A stretch of DNA of 64,000 nucleotides from Bemisia tabaci (Eukaryota; Arthropoda; Insecta; Hemiptera; Aleyrodidae), in NCBI RefSeq assembly GCF_918797505.1, contig NC_092793.1, positions 5,280,366 through 5,344,365 of the forward strand, given 5' to 3'. Shown one piece after another: positions 25,701 through 34,589 of this stretch. The notes under the pieces are model-generated. The model was not told where the DNA came from. It saw only the letters and a program-made list of their open reading frames with translations, and did no database searches. Position numbers and translations under genes: made by a program. How positions within the stretch are numbered: position 1 is the stretch's first letter; the number at the start of each line of letters is the position of its first letter.

Positions 25701-28074
25701 AGGTAGTGCGAGATGGACATGTCGAAGCTGAAGCTTGAACCGAGGTGGCGTCTCTTCGAGTTACGAGACACGTTGCCCGTGTAAAAAGCCACATCACCTC
25801 ATCCTCCTAATTGCCGCAGAGATTAAAAAACATATAAAGAAAGATGCGGTCGACTGATCACGCCGTTGAGTAAGTGAAGCTTGCTTGTGGCTTGAAATTC
25901 AGGAATCATAGGGTTATACCGAAAATATAGGGGTAAGGGAGATAGAAATACCCTATGAAAAATAGCGTTGCGCTATACGCACCACAGTTGGGTTTCCGCT
26001 TCATGGGAATGATAGGTTTGGGAGGAAAATTCATGGAATTTTGAAAAAATTTCTGATTCAGAATCCTAAAGGGACATCAATAGCTATTTCACTACCTTCT
26101 CCTTGAATTTGTTCTATAAAAGGATGGAAGGACTGATATAACCTATGGCGGGATATAAAGAGGAAATGCTTACCTGAACAAGTTCAAAAGTACGACTCGA
26201 GTAGTGCGGAGAAAATAAACAAGTATGTTGATGCAAGGAAAACTCATTTAGATCGATTATGCAGACGACACCCGTTTTTTGAGTTTCCGGCTCCAGCGAG
26301 ACTGCCTCTGCGCACATCACGTTGGTTAAGAAAATGTCGTCTAAACCGATGAGCGAGAAATCTACCTTATCTGGAATGTAAAAAAATGTATCAGAGGTAA
26401 AGTCACTGAAGGTACATTGAAGGTATATAAGCCATCGTCATGATATTTTTCTTTTAGAATGGATGAACTTGATTGTATTATTGCTCCCAAGCCGCTCACA
26501 TTGCCTACATTTATATTGAAGGCGAACTGATCAGAATGCATGCGAAACACTGCAATGACTCGATAATAGTTTATCAGTATGATGTTTGAATAAACGTGGC
26601 CACATTACTGCTCCCAAGCCGCTCACGTTGACTACTTTGGTATTGCAGGCGAACTTGTAAGAATGAGTGTACGGTAGTCCACCAGTACAATGTTTAATCC
26701 GAATATACGCGGTTACATTGGTGGTTATCTCCATTACTTTACGCCAAAGATCTCCATTTTTACTTTATTCCTCAGATGACTTTACCTATTAAGAAAAGAT
26801 AGAAACCAACCTAATCTAAAAATGCCAACTCGATAGCCTGCGCGTGTTCTATCTTCGAGAAAACTTTGCATTCCCATTCTCAGCAAATGGATAACTTCTG
26901 ATGGCCTAGGAGGAACGCACATCTCCGGGCTTCTCTGTTTCACTGCATAATATTTCAGTATCTGTAAAAATATCCAGTGTGCCTTTAAAAATATTTAACA
27001 AAGTAAAAAATAATAAGTGTTAAAATAATAATTATAAAATAAATAAAAATAATTAAATTTAGTAATAAAAATAAAAATTAAAAAAAATTAAATTTAATAA
27101 TTAAATTTTATAATTATATTATTAAATAGGTAAAAAATATGCATAGGGTATGCTGCCGTGCTAGGGGAAAACGCCGTATGAACCTTCAGGCAATGCCAAA
27201 TTTCCTTTGATAAATCACACATTTTCAAGGAAATTTGTGGGAATTTCTCTTCTATTATCTCGGGTAATTTTGTTTGCAATTCGATCTAAAAAGTCTGATA
27301 ATTTAATGGAAAATTATTGATAATTCTCATAAAAAATAAACTCTTTATTGGGGGAAATGTGGCAACTCTCGAATGTTCATACGACGTTCTTCTTTAGCAC
27401 GTCAGTATGGTGGTTTCAGGCATAGATGAAAGCATTATTATTGGATAGCTTTGACAATTTTTGCCTGCATCTCAAGTCTTCACATAAGTTAGGTTCCAAG
27501 AGCTGCGAACAAAATTAACATAAATGAACGCGGGAAGCAAAATGAAGAGCGTATTAGTTTATTTGAAAGAATAATGGTAAAAAAACCTTCATACGTACTC
27601 ATTGCAAGATGAGTTTCTTCTGAAAACATTATTCTTAATACCCTTATTGCCTTTTTTTGCAGTCAGGCATGAATACGAATAATTTAAGAACCACAGTACT
27701 TTGAGAAAATGAAGGAATTGAGATATTTTTTCTGACCAATTTTAAAGAAATTTTGGTTTAATGAAATGCCAAAAATTACATTGAAACATCGAGCAATAAT
27801 GTGGCTCACCATGGAGTGAGCTTTTGAAACGTTGAACTTCGTCGCTCTCAGAAATCTCAGTAAAAAAATGTCATCAGTGCTTGTTCGTAGGTTCTTTTCC
27901 TCTGAAAAAACAAAATTTCCGTTCAAAACAACATTTAAGAATGGAAACTGAAGATGTGAAATTTTGAAAACAAATCTTAATTACTAATCCTTTGTTTCTT
28001 AATCAGGAACTACGTGATTGACACTTACTTTCTTTTTCGCGCGATGAATTTTTTTTTTTTTTTTTCGCCCGATG

Positions 28075-28114
<40 letters not shown>

Positions 28115-30186
28115 TGACAACCGAGAAAAAAAATTCATCGGGCGAAAAAGAAAGTAAGTGTCAATCAAATCTTAACTGTTGCGTCAGAATATTTATATTA
28201 TAACACTGTAAATTTCTGCCTTCAAAAAATTATAATCTCATGAGATTTAAGACTGAGGCTGATGAAAACTTTGATTCTTGAATATTTCGTTTTCTTACGG
28301 TAGTCTTGGTTGAAATCATAGTTAAAATATATATATTTTAAAACCACAGTGACACAATTGTTTTGTGACTAATCCGCATGCTTAAAGCAATCCCATAAAT
28401 CATAGTGAAATATAAGTGTAATTAAAATTTATCGTTTGTGATGTTTCTATTTTGTAGAATTTTCAAGCTCCTTTTTAATTCTAGATCACTTCCAACAGCA
28501 TTTTAAATAATTTTACGTAAGGGGTTTTTACCCACTCGAAAAGAAAATAATATTTCAAGAACGTGGTTTAAGATTTTTCTCTCTCAATTGCCGATTATCC
28601 ATCGACCTTGAGGAGCTGTTGAAGATGGAGCTGAATCTCGTGTCGTCTGTCCCATCAAAAAAACTATTTTATTAATCACAGTATTAAATCTTGGAACGTT
28701 TTGCACGCGGATCAAAGGTAATCAATGGCGTGGCGTGAATGATCGACCATCGATACTTCCCCATTTGAAGCCATGGTAAAGAATCGATTATTAAGGTTTT
28801 CGCTGCGAACACCCTGTTTATCGATCCTTTTTATAGGTTTAAATGACAGATTAATCGATGTATCGCAAAGCACGCCACGCTACTGGTTCGCAAAACTATT
28901 TTTATATCCATTTAAATGTATGTAAAACAATCGATCCTTGGTGAGGCTGCTTGTCTTTCCTAAATTCGATATTTTTGATCGATTTAAATGGAGGAAAATT
29001 AATACTGCCAACTTGCAAAATTGCCATTGATAGTGATTCACCAGATGCGGTGTTTTGTCCTAGCGCGATATGGCAACGGGACAACAGGAAAAATTCTCGA
29101 TTGAAAAAATATTGCATGTAGAAAACCGCTTTATCAGTTGGACTGCATTTTGCAATTTGGAACTATAAATTCTGGCTCTTCTGGAAAAACACTTATGTGC
29201 ATTGGAAAACTAATGGCACATACGTTGTTTTTAAACGGGGTTAGAATCTATAGGTCCAAATTTCAAAATGTAGTCCAGTTCAACCCTCGCACCTTCCCCC
29301 TATAAAACAAATCTCTATAGTGTATACTCATGCCAAACATTTTTTTCTAGTGCCTCGTCAACATACGGTTTGATTTGGGGTTTGTTCGAGAGGCATCATC
29401 AAATAAAGGCGGGAAAGTCAGTTATCAATCAAACTCTTCGTTTCAGAAAAGCACAATTTAATGGTGGAGGTCTCTAGGCGTTCAGTTGTGAGCTTCTTTT
29501 TTTTTAAGGGAGCCTTTATATATAGGATTTGCATAAATTGATTGCATTTTCATTACGGCTGTTCAATTATAAATTAAAATCTATAGTATTTGTGTATCGC
29601 ACGTTGGAATCAAAATTAGGAGGAATAGCTTGCAAAAGCTGAAATGAGGAATGAAGCCCAAGAAGCGCAGTGATAGCGATAAGTTGCGATTTGATCGGAA
29701 AATGTATCGCGATTATAGCGACGTCGCTTTATTGCAATATTATCGGATAAGAAATTGCCATCTCATCACATGACTTTGTAATAAAATCACGATTTTCGAC
29801 AGCAATGTAGCGCAATATCGTGGCAAAATCAGATGAAACAATTCCATCGAATGCGATTTTATAGACATAAAATTACGACAAGATCAAGAATAATCTCTCA
29901 GATGTTAAAAATCCTATCGATGTTATTACCAAAAACTCGTCAAAAATATCATCTTAATCTGAGATTATCACGATTTTTCCGTTGAAAAATGCTATTCAGG
30001 AAAAACCCTGTAAGTGTAAAAAAATGAAAACGAAAACAAAGTTTTTATACTATTCTTACCTAACAAAAGAGATCGGAGTTGACTGCAAGATTTCTCTCTC
30101 AAAAGAGCTGACTCGTCCACCAGCGCATGAACATAATTTTTCCGGGCTTCAAATGTTTTACCAATGATGGCAAATTTATAATCCAT
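7512..30186 (-). CDS. Gene B: CRAL-TRIO domain lipid-binding protein, six exons, 311 aa
   Basis: Six exons join in frame on the minus strand: 30186-30060, 27901-27810, 26961-26811, 26370-26174, 13583-13473 and 7769-7512 (936 nt with stop). All introns are GT..AG. Like gene A it should be a soluble Sec14-like carrier. Visible motifs are FLRATKFNV at 59-67, YYAVKQRSPEM in exon 3, GVVCIIDLNEFS at 157-168, PLRFKEFHVINEP at 193-205, the basic helix KPFLKEKIRKR at 216-226, and LPKEYGG at 246-252. The N-terminal 42 residues are shorter than in gene A and do not resemble it. The ATG sits in a good context (AAAATGG). Introns 4 (12.6 kb) and 5 (5.7 kb) are full of transposon relics. The last 24-26 residues come from a repeat. 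Internal exon lengths and phases equal those of gene A, so the two genes are duplicates. Ligand unknown. Confidence 0.9.
8854..9105. mobile_element. Family C MITE (about 250 bp)
   Basis: CTGCCGTGCTAAGGATAACG to GTTCTTCCTTAGCACGGCAG, flanked by TAAT on both sides. The interior is AT-rich. It lies in intron 5 of gene B. Confidence 0.9.
9264..9514. mobile_element. Family C MITE, diverged
   Basis: CTGCCGTCCTAAGGAAAACC and GTATGAACATTCGAATGTTG at the left; CAGCACGGAG at the right. Confidence 0.8.
9658..9822. mobile_element. Family A MITE, near-perfect palindrome
   Basis: Full copy, CAGTGGCGTGGCGTG to CACGCCACGCCACTG, flanked by TCACCCAT and CCACCCAT (7 of 8 match). It lies in intron 5 of gene B. 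Confidence 0.92.
9857..10306. mobile_element. Family C MITE with a nested palindromic element
   Basis: CTGCCGTGCTAAACAAAAAC to CCTAAGCACGGTA. The middle is split by a palindrome of about 185 bp (9924-10107) with arms GAAGTTGATTTAACATTCTG and GTGTGCGAGAACTCGCAAAA. Confidence 0.82.
10427..10833. mobile_element. MITE made of repeated TTGGTAAAATTACC motifs
   Basis: Ends CACTGAAAGAAAAATCTCGG and CCGAGAATTTTTTTTCAGTG. The interior holds about ten short palindromic TTGGTAA/TTACC motifs and two facing copies of ACCTTGGTAAAAACGCC-like sequence. It lies in intron 5 of gene B. Confidence 0.8.
11058..11362. mobile_element. Tandem pair of family A MITEs
   Basis: Two diverged copies (11058-11200 and 11219-11362) lie side by side. 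The pair is bracketed by TTTTAATC on both outer sides, and a similar TTTTCATC lies between them. This suggests insertion as, or conversion to, a dimer. Confidence 0.8.
11611..12109. mobile_element. Two family C MITEs head-to-tail
   Basis: Copies 11611-11862 and 11865-12109 are separated by TG only, and each is complete with CTGCCGTGCTAAGGAAGAA ends. Adjacent insertion or dimer formation would explain this. Confidence 0.9.
12186..12282. mobile_element. Truncated family A MITE
   Basis: Left half only: GAGTGGCGTGCTTTGCGATA through GGTGTTCGCAACGAACACC. It breaks off at GATCTAAGG. Confidence 0.85.
12805..13110. mobile_element. Family H palindrome joined to a family A remnant
   Basis: GGGCCGATTATTGAAATTGA and TAGACAAAGC face GCTTTGTCTATCAGTTTCAA and TAATCGGCCCG. 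The last 35 bp (GATGGGGAAATATCGATAAC and CGCCACTG) are the right end of family A. Confidence 0.8.
13473..13583 (-). CDS. Gene B exon 5, CRAL-TRIO core
   Basis: 111 nt, phase 0 at both ends, acceptor ATTTCAG|GGC and donor CGG|GTGCGT. It encodes PLRFKEFHVINEPFYF and then LKPFLKEKIRKR. It is separated from exon 4 by a 12.6-kb intron. Confidence 0.9.
13584..16195. other. Gene B intron 4, proximal part
   Basis: AT-rich with no recognised exon. It holds a 12-G run at 14448-14459 and a family G-like element at about 15550-15715. The 80-codon plus frame at 15104-15346 has acidic/basic coding-like text near its end but no clear acceptor. Confidence 0.45.
16196..16472 (-). pseudogene. Non-LTR retrotransposon C-terminus (downstream part)
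   Basis: Continues the fragment at 17393-17640. It reads GVEGTIMHDIITKQLVWYGH, then VQRMADTRLPKKVW. After a frame change it reads LPEDLYHDRFLWRVGVAERP and stops. Frame disruption and the family E insertion show it is dead. Confidence 0.85.
16473..17392. mobile_element. Family E element (about 920 bp) inserted in a retrotransposon
   Basis: CCTGGTAAAAATTGGCGATA to GCCATTTTTACCAGG. It has a GC-rich central palindrome GCGCCTACAAACCTAACAGG at 16919-16999. Sub-terminal parts repeat the motifs TATAGCTGGC and GCCGGGCTATA. Confidence 0.8.
17393..17640 (-). pseudogene. Non-LTR retrotransposon reverse transcriptase fragment (upstream part)
   Basis: The minus-strand frame reads LLSNLYYNGLYGSEKWQLKK, then MLKAIEMNFRRRSAG and RRERIRNERVRRSLV. 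This is the 'YGSE-W-L-K...L-A-EM-FLRR-G--RRDRIRNE' stretch near the C-terminus of endonuclease/reverse transcriptase ORFs. It is cut by the family E element at 16473-17392. Confidence 0.85.
17690..17905. mobile_element. Family B-like repeat
   Basis: GACACGTACTTTCGTATGCG, GCAGAATATTCTGTAAG and TTGGCTTGTTACTCTTCGAA resemble 7380-7605. The right side ends near CTTCGGCCATCGAT. Confidence 0.7.
18111..18520. mobile_element. Family A MITE interrupted by a family B MITE
   Basis: The outer element is flanked by a perfect 8-bp duplication ATCGGAAC (18103-18110 and 18521-18528). Family B (18179-18440) is inserted in its middle, so B is the younger insertion here. Confidence 0.92.
18179..18440. mobile_element. 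Family B MITE nested in family A
   Basis: Ends are ATATCGACGGTGAAACTACC and its inverse GTAGTTTCACCATCGATAT. The interior has the conserved CATTCCATGAAATTTTCACA and GTTTAAAAAATAAAGTATGA segments. The target may be TA. Confidence 0.9.
18820..18958. mobile_element. Family A MITE, diverged
   Basis: GAATAATCGATCATCGATAT, then CCCTGTTTATCGATCTTTTC, AGATCAATCGATATATCGCA and AAGCACACCCCGCTC. Internal parts are clear and both ends are degraded. Confidence 0.8.
19058..19310. mobile_element. Family C MITE
   Basis: Complete copy flanked by CATG on both sides. Its interior is very close to those at 11865 and 23678. Confidence 0.92.
19370..19520. mobile_element. Family B-like repeat fragment
   Basis: ATTACGTATCTCCGTTCC, CAAAACTTCCTTGC and GGTAGAATATTCT match the left and middle of 7380-7605. 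Confidence 0.6.
19538..19673. mobile_element. Palindromic MITE
   Basis: GGATAAACAAGGCTAAAACA and AAAACACC..AAGGCAGG face CCTGCCTTATAGTGTTCC and AATGTTTTATCCTTGTTTA. Confidence 0.75.
19674..19823. mobile_element. Family A MITE
   Basis: Full copy flanked by CTTGTTTA and CTTGTTCA (7 of 8 match). It lies directly beside another palindromic element at 19538-19673. Confidence 0.9.
19915..20400 (+). repeat. Dispersed repeat with recurrent CACTATTCGACCATG
   Basis: ACGACTATTCGACCATGTGA, ACCACTATTCGACCATGCGG and TCACTATTTGACCACGGGA are spaced about 180-300 bp apart, with shared AAGGCGAACTGA-like text nearby. An inverted relative is at 62760-62960 (GTGGTCGAATAGTGGTATC). Confidence 0.6.
20741..20790 (+). 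repeat. CT-rich microsatellite
   Basis: CTTTCTTTCTCTCTCTTTCT followed by CCCTCTCCCCCCTCTCTCTC. Confidence 0.9.
21540..21605. mobile_element. Family C MITE, right end only
   Basis: GAAGGAAATTTAGCCGCGCT, then TCATACGACC and TTAGCACGTCAG. The left part is missing. Confidence 0.75.
22949..23322. mobile_element. Family G palindromic element
   Basis: GGACGTATCTCTTTCAAACA and GTGCAGGTGAGAAATATGG face CCATATTTCTCACCTGCACA and AGAAATACGTCC. It contains a partial copy of the element at 44613-44892. It lies immediately upstream of the GC-rich ORF at 23357. Confidence 0.82.
23357..23663 (+). CDS. Possible small secreted protein or 3' exon, unrecognised
   Basis: A GC-rich open frame stands out from AT-rich surroundings and prefers G/C third bases (AAG, GAC, GAG, TAC, ACC). 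It lies inside intron 4 of gene B on the opposite strand. It may begin at ATG 23367 (MLLMVVGDLTTEDCRVYGMD), about 98 aa with a short hydrophobic start and four cysteines (in EDCRVYG, YRCAPDV, ATCVVD and TMCRPL). Alternatively it may be a 3' exon spliced at the acceptor GGGACTGCAG|G just upstream (exon from 23357, needing a phase-2 partner that was not found). The stop TAA is followed closely by a family C MITE. No family is recognised. Codon bias makes real coding, past or present, more likely than chance. Confidence 0.45.
23678..23930. mobile_element. Family C MITE
   Basis: Complete copy flanked by TACT on both sides. It starts 15 bp after the stop codon of the ORF at 23357-23663. Confidence 0.92.
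24609..25489. mobile_element. Family D hAT-like element, opposite orientation
   Basis: CAGGGCCGGATTTAGGGGGT to TAGATCCGGACCTG, with flanks CCTCGGAA and ACTCGAAA (6 of 8). Internal tandem modules are at about 24960-25190. It lies in intron 4 of gene B. Confidence 0.9.
26174..26370 (-). CDS. Gene B exon 4, CRAL-TRIO core
   Basis: 197 nt, acceptor TTCCAG|AT and donor CAG|GTAAGC. It encodes LDDIFLTNVMCAEA and the core strand GVVCIIDLNEFS. Its acceptor lies only 440 bp from exon 3, and that short intron holds a pair of direct repeats. Confidence 0.9.
26455..26735 (+). repeat. Two direct repeats of about 130 bp in gene B intron 3
   Basis: Both copies contain TGCTCCCAAGCCGCTCAC, an AGGCGAACT block and a CAGTA(T/C)(A/G)ATGTTT block. 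It fills most of the 440-bp intron between exons 3 and 4. Confidence 0.8.
26811..26961 (-). CDS. Gene B exon 3
   Basis: 151 nt, acceptor TTTTTACAG|ATA and a slightly weak donor TTAG|GTTGGT. It encodes ILKYYAVKQRSPEM and then LEDRTRAGYRVGIFRL. Length, both phases and position match gene A exon 3, although little of the sequence is identical. Confidence 0.87.
27153..27405. mobile_element. Family C MITE
   Basis: CTGCCGTGCTAGGGGAAAAC to TCTTTAGCACGTCAG, flanked by TATG on both sides. It lies in intron 2 of gene B. Confidence 0.9.
27810..27901 (-). CDS. Gene B exon 2, CRAL-TRIO N-terminal motif
   Basis: 92 nt, acceptor TTTTCAG|AG and donor ATG|GTGAGC. It encodes TDDIFLLRFLRATKFNVSKA, the same module as gene A exon 2. 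Confidence 0.9.
28016..28170. mobile_element. Fold-back around a long T tract
   Basis: GATTGACACTTACTTTCTTT and TTCGCGCGATGAA face TTCATCGGGCGAAAAAGAAA and GTAAGTGTCAATC. Between them are two T runs of about 16 and 32 bp. Confidence 0.85.
28723..28885. mobile_element. Family A MITE
   Basis: CAATGGCGTGGCGTGAATGA to GCACGCCACGCTACTG with the usual interior. No target duplication can be seen. It lies in intron 1 of gene B. Confidence 0.88.
29141..29274. mobile_element. Family F palindrome
   Basis: GGACTGCATTTTGCAATTTG to ATTTCAAAATGTAGTCC, about 134 bp, with GGCACATACGTTGTTTTTAA in the middle. It lies in intron 1 of gene B. Confidence 0.85.
30060..30186 (-). CDS. Gene B exon 1 (start codon)
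   Basis: 127 nt ending in donor TTAG|GTAAGA, phase 1. It encodes MDYKFAIIGKTFEAR through SQLRSLLL. The last residues align with LRQKLK of gene A exon 1, and the split G|AG Glu codon is shared, which supports this as the true first coding exon. Confidence 0.78.
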
Positions 30187-30407
30187 TTTGGCGAAATTTG
30201 AGCATGAAAATCGTTGAAATGATTACCATGAGAGATCGCGCCGCAGGAATCATACGTTGTGGTACATTTTCACTTCCTCTTCGGAAGTGGAAGCGTCGGA
30301 CGTCAATCCTGTGGAGATAATTATGTCATTATGATCGATCAGCTATAGTCGCAGCACGTTTAGGTTAATTACAATGCGTGGATTCGTCGCTCGACTCACA
30401 AATTGGA

Positions 30408-30545
30408 CGCATTTCTGTCAAATGGAACTACGTGCATTCTGACGTGAGCCCTGGTATGCATATATCCTTATGGGTCTCGCGGCTCAAACTAACTAACTGT
30501 CTCAATGCACATAGTTCCGTTTGGCAGAATTACGTCCAATTGGCG
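30408..30545. mobile_element. Family G palindrome
   Basis: TTGGACGCATTTCTGTCAAA and TGGAACTACGTGCA face TGCACATAGTTCCGTTTGGC and AGAATTACGTCCAA. Confidence 0.8.
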
Positions 30546-30857
30546 TAACTACACTCTCAGATAAGCCCGGGAAAGCATTGAGTTATACGGACGACAGGCT
30601 ACACCGTAAAGTGCACTTACGTCCTTATGCCAGGAGAGCGACGGCTTTATGAATTCGTCGTTTCCAGGACGAAAGAACGTAACTCTATTCCAGGGTTGCA
30701 AAATTGACAATCCAATTTTTCCTGCGATTTTTGTCTCGATTTTTCCTGATTTTTGCCTGAGATCAGAGGGAAAATCAGTAAAATTTTCGGTTAAAAAGGC
30801 CCAAGATAATCCAGATGAATCGTCGCCCTCCTGACATACCTAAGTTCGTTACTACAC

Positions 30858-30934
30858 CAGTGGCGGGGCGTGATTTGCGATATATCGATTGATCTGCCGT
30901 TTAAACCTATGTCAACGGATCGAATAACAGGGTG

Positions 30935-30975
<41 letters not shown>

Positions 30976-31240
30976 ACTTCAAATAGCCCACAAGGGCTAA
31001 TCCCACGCTTTAAGTCCCATCCCCCTCCGTCCCTACTGAACCAGCCCCAGGCAACCATTGTTTGAGACCATCAAACTCGGGTCGCCTGGCCGGGAATCGA
31101 ACCCGGGACCTCCCGATTATAGAGCAAGCGCTACAACCACTACACCATAGGAGGCCGACTAATGTGACGAACACCTTCATAATCGATTCTTCACCGTAGT
31201 TTCAAATGGGGAAATATCGATAATTCACGCCTCGCCACTG
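30858..31240. mobile_element. Family A MITE interrupted by a tRNA-derived SINE
   Basis: CAGTGGCGGGGCGTGATTTG at the left and CACGCCTCGCCACTG at the right, with flanks TACTACAC and AACTACGC. The middle is split by the SINE at 30937-31160. Confidence 0.88.
30937..31160 (-). mobile_element. tRNA-derived SINE with poly(A) tail
   Basis: On the minus strand it starts GGCCTCCTATGG. It has an A box TGGTGTAGTGG and a B box GGTTCGATTCC at the expected spacing for an internal RNA polymerase III promoter, and it ends in a long A tail (T tract at 30937-30972). The tRNA-like part covers about 31075-31158. It is inserted in a family A MITE. Confidence 0.9.
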
Positions 31241-31414
31241 AACTACGCTCTGCAATGAACCCTGTCGTTCATACAACTCAATGATTTTCCGGGCTCATCT
31301 CAATGTGTGGTTACGCCCTTATGTCAGCCAAGCGACGAATGGTACGATTTGGGAGGGATAATTTGGCAACTTTGAAATGGAGTTACGTTCCTCCGTGGTT
31401 GGAGGGGGGGGGGG

Positions 31415-33916
31415 GTGGGGTGACAATGAATTAATAGGAAAATCCTGTTTGCGATGGGAAAACTTTACGCTCGACCATTTACTCAATCCATGGTAGTCGT
31501 CGATTATCTGCAGATACTGTAAAAGTATAGAGATCAAGAGACTGTCAACGTTTTTTGTTCTCTCATGACGTTAGGATATCTGAATCGCAGATCATTCAAA
31601 CTTTTTCCATGAGTTCCAGACTTGCTTTGTTTGTTCCTTCGCTATCTTTGCAATTGAACGCAAACTGATTGACATGACGCCTTCTGCTTTAATGTGACCT
31701 TGGACGTTCAACTGTAATTACATTTGCCTGCAAGACTGGGAGGTATGCGCGGTCGTAAGATTAAAAGCTGTGTTTGCACAAGGAAGGAAAGGTAAATGAA
31801 TTTTTAAACGTAATAGGAACTACTCAACTTACAACTTTATTGATGAAAGCAATACGAGTAGGTATTTTGAAAATAATATGTGGCTACTTTTGTATACTTA
31901 TATCCAAATGAGAATTGACCAAAAACATGATACATTATTTTTATAAATAGGTTTCAAGTAACTACACGATATTTTTACGTCATTTTGACATATTTTTGTG
32001 TGTGTAAGTCACGATCAAGAGGGAAAAAAATATTGCAGATTTTTCATTGATTAAAACGTTGTGAAAAATAATGATGAGCTTATGTAAGGTAATATCGGGT
32101 ACTTTTTCTCTGATAATCAGAATTTGACAGCACATGTACGTGATTTTGATGTAATTCATTTGTGAGGTTTTTCACTTCATTTCATCTTTATACTATTTTC
32201 CTTCGATTAAAACATGTAATATTGAGAGCAAGTGGATTTCAGAGCTCAACTGTTGTACTAACTGTACTGTACCGTACCGTATTGTCCAATTTTACTACTT
32301 TACTGTTTTACTACTGTACTTCCAGTATTTACTATTATGAAGTTTTTCCGTAGTGGTAATAGGACTCCTCTCCTTCCGTGCTTCCTCTCTTTCCCCTCTC
32401 CCTCTGTCCTTTTCCCACCCCTACTTTTTTCCTCTTTCTCTTACCGCTATCTTCCTCTCCTTCCTCCTTTTCCCCTTCTTTCTCTTCTCCTTTCTCCCCG
32501 GCTCTCCTCTTTTTCGTCCACTATCCTTTCTTTTTTCGGGTTTTCTTTTATCTGGTGTAATTGTATGAATATCGCATCCCAAGAAAATTTACATATATGG
32601 GAGGATAGTTCTTGCAAATGTAAACCTTGTTAAAATGCACGTTGTATAGTGTCGTATACTTATTCCAATGTTACACGTGGCTTAAAAATGAATCGAACAC
32701 TAATTGAACACGACAAAATACAATTTCAATGTATTAATATACGTTGCTTGATCTTCAGCACGCTGAAAAATGAAAAGGAAGTACGATTTTCATCATATTC
32801 CAAGCAAAAGAGACCGCCCATCGAAAAAATAACCGTATGGAGAAATTTCAAAATTTAGATGCAGAAACCACCTCTCAGGGATATCTAAGTGCATTTTCGC
32901 TCGTGAATTTTGGCAGAAAAAATGCCGACACTGACACAAACCGATGTTTCGTTGGTTGAAATTTAGGAAAATATAATTTTGAGAAAAAAATGGGAAATAT
33001 CAATCTCTCTAGCTAGGGGCTCAACATTTTCGGATTCAAATGCAATTCTACACAACCTATTGAACCACGACCTATCAGTCCGTCCCGTTAGTCCTGTTTG
33101 TGAACGAGGCTGTCGAAAAGTCTGTAAGATATCAGTAAGGTATCAGTTGAAAATGAAATAACCAAAATTGATCTCCACAAAAAACTGTCTCCGTGACTAA
33201 GGTTCTTTTTATCGGTGACTGTCACGAACATTTGCTTCTTCATTATCTACATGTAAAGTATTTTAAATTCTCAAACTTTTAAGGACTGCTTACCTTATTC
33301 CTGACAAGACTAAAAATTCTGGTGAGACTGCTCAGGAGGCAGGTGGTTTACACTTCTATTAAAATTTACAAATCGGCTGTCAAGATATCAGTGTCACATA
33401 TGGGCAAATAACCATCGAAATTAGGTAATGTACAACCAAATCTAGAACGTCGTAAGAGTCCGTCACACTTTTTTTTGCACACTTTCAGAGATATAATTCA
33501 ATAAATAAAAAACAAAAAAACTCGAGAAAACCAAGGAGTCCCAATCTCCTGGTCCGTTATTCACACCTGAAAACACAATTTCAGACAAGGTGTATGGTCT
33601 GAGGCACGCAGAAGGATGCCCTAAAACACCACTACCAAGTCTCAAAAACTGGCGTAACAATCATGTTCCATTTGCAAATCACTGCGAATGTGTTGTTTCA
33701 TGCGGTCTCACTCGTGAACTTTGATTGATCTCCAGAAGACTGGTGTCGAGCCGCAACTGCACCATGAGAATCGTGGACGCGAGGCTACACCTCAGGAGCG
33801 TATAATGATGCACTAACGAGTTGAGCTGTATCTAATGATGGTGTTAACGCATCCGCCTCGCATTCTCTATTAGATATTTCCGCGATGCTTTTCAAGTTCA
33901 TACGGCAAAGTATCAT
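31415..33916. other. Intergenic between genes A and B
   Basis: AT-rich apart from the polypyrimidine tract at 32360-32540. A TGTACT-rich stretch is at 32240-32335. No exon of either gene or a third paralog was found. Confidence 0.45.
32360..32540 (+). repeat. Polypyrimidine tract of about 180 bp
   Basis: Almost only C and T (CTCCTCTCCTTCCGTGC, CCTCCTTTTCCCCTTC and similar). Three overlapping plus-strand frames stay open only because purine-containing stops are absent. No gene is supported. Confidence 0.85.
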
Positions 33917-34167
33917 CTGGTGCTAGGGAAAAACGCCACATGAACCTTCAGGCGTTGCCAAATTTCCTTTGATACATCACGAGTTTTCGGGGTTATTAAT
34001 AAACATTTTTCTTCCGATTTTTCAGAGAATTTCATTCGAAATTTGATCTAAACAGTCTAAACATTTCTAGAGAAAATGTTCATTACTTTCTTCAAAAATG
34101 AAAATTTCCTGAGAGGAAATTTGGCAACATGCGAATGATCATATGACGTTTTTCCTCATCACGGCAG
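33917..34167. mobile_element. Family C MITE, diverged
   Basis: CTGGTGCTAGGGAAAAACGC to GTTTTTCCTCATCACGGCAG with the usual interior. Confidence 0.85.
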
Positions 34168-34477
34168 AGTTCCCCACTGATCGACATTGACCGACTCATT
34201 ACAAACGGCATTGCGTTATTATTTTGTCCAGTCGATATTGAACTTTTTCCTGGGAGCCCTAAACTTTTCTCTGTGAAGGAACATAAGCGGATTTAAGCGA
34301 AACATAAGCAACAATTTTTTGGTAGGAAGCAAAAACTATCTGCTCATCTGGGAGACTTTTTAGATAATTATGAAGGAGTAACATTTTTACAATACTGTAA
34401 TTTCGCTGGTTCCTTTTTGCTAAATGCGATCCAAATATCATAAGTGGATGAGTTTAACCAAAATTAGCCTAAACACA

Positions 34478-34583
34478 GGATCGATAAACAGGGTGATCGC
34501 AGCGAACACCTTCATAATCGATTCTTTACCATAGGTTTAAATGGCACAACAATCGATACATCGCCATCCACGCCACGCCACTG
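34478..34583. mobile_element. Truncated family A MITE
   Basis: Right two thirds: GGATCGATAAACAGGGTG to CCACGCCACGCCACTG. The left terminus is missing. Confidence 0.87.
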
Positions 34584-34589
34584 GAGCGA

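Noticed and set aside
31060..31160. Functional tRNA gene
   Set aside because: A and B boxes are present, but the sequence continues into a SINE body and an A tail inside a MITE, so it is a tRNA-derived SINE.
32337..32633. Three overlapping plus-strand frames
   Set aside because: They come from a polypyrimidine tract that lacks stop codons.
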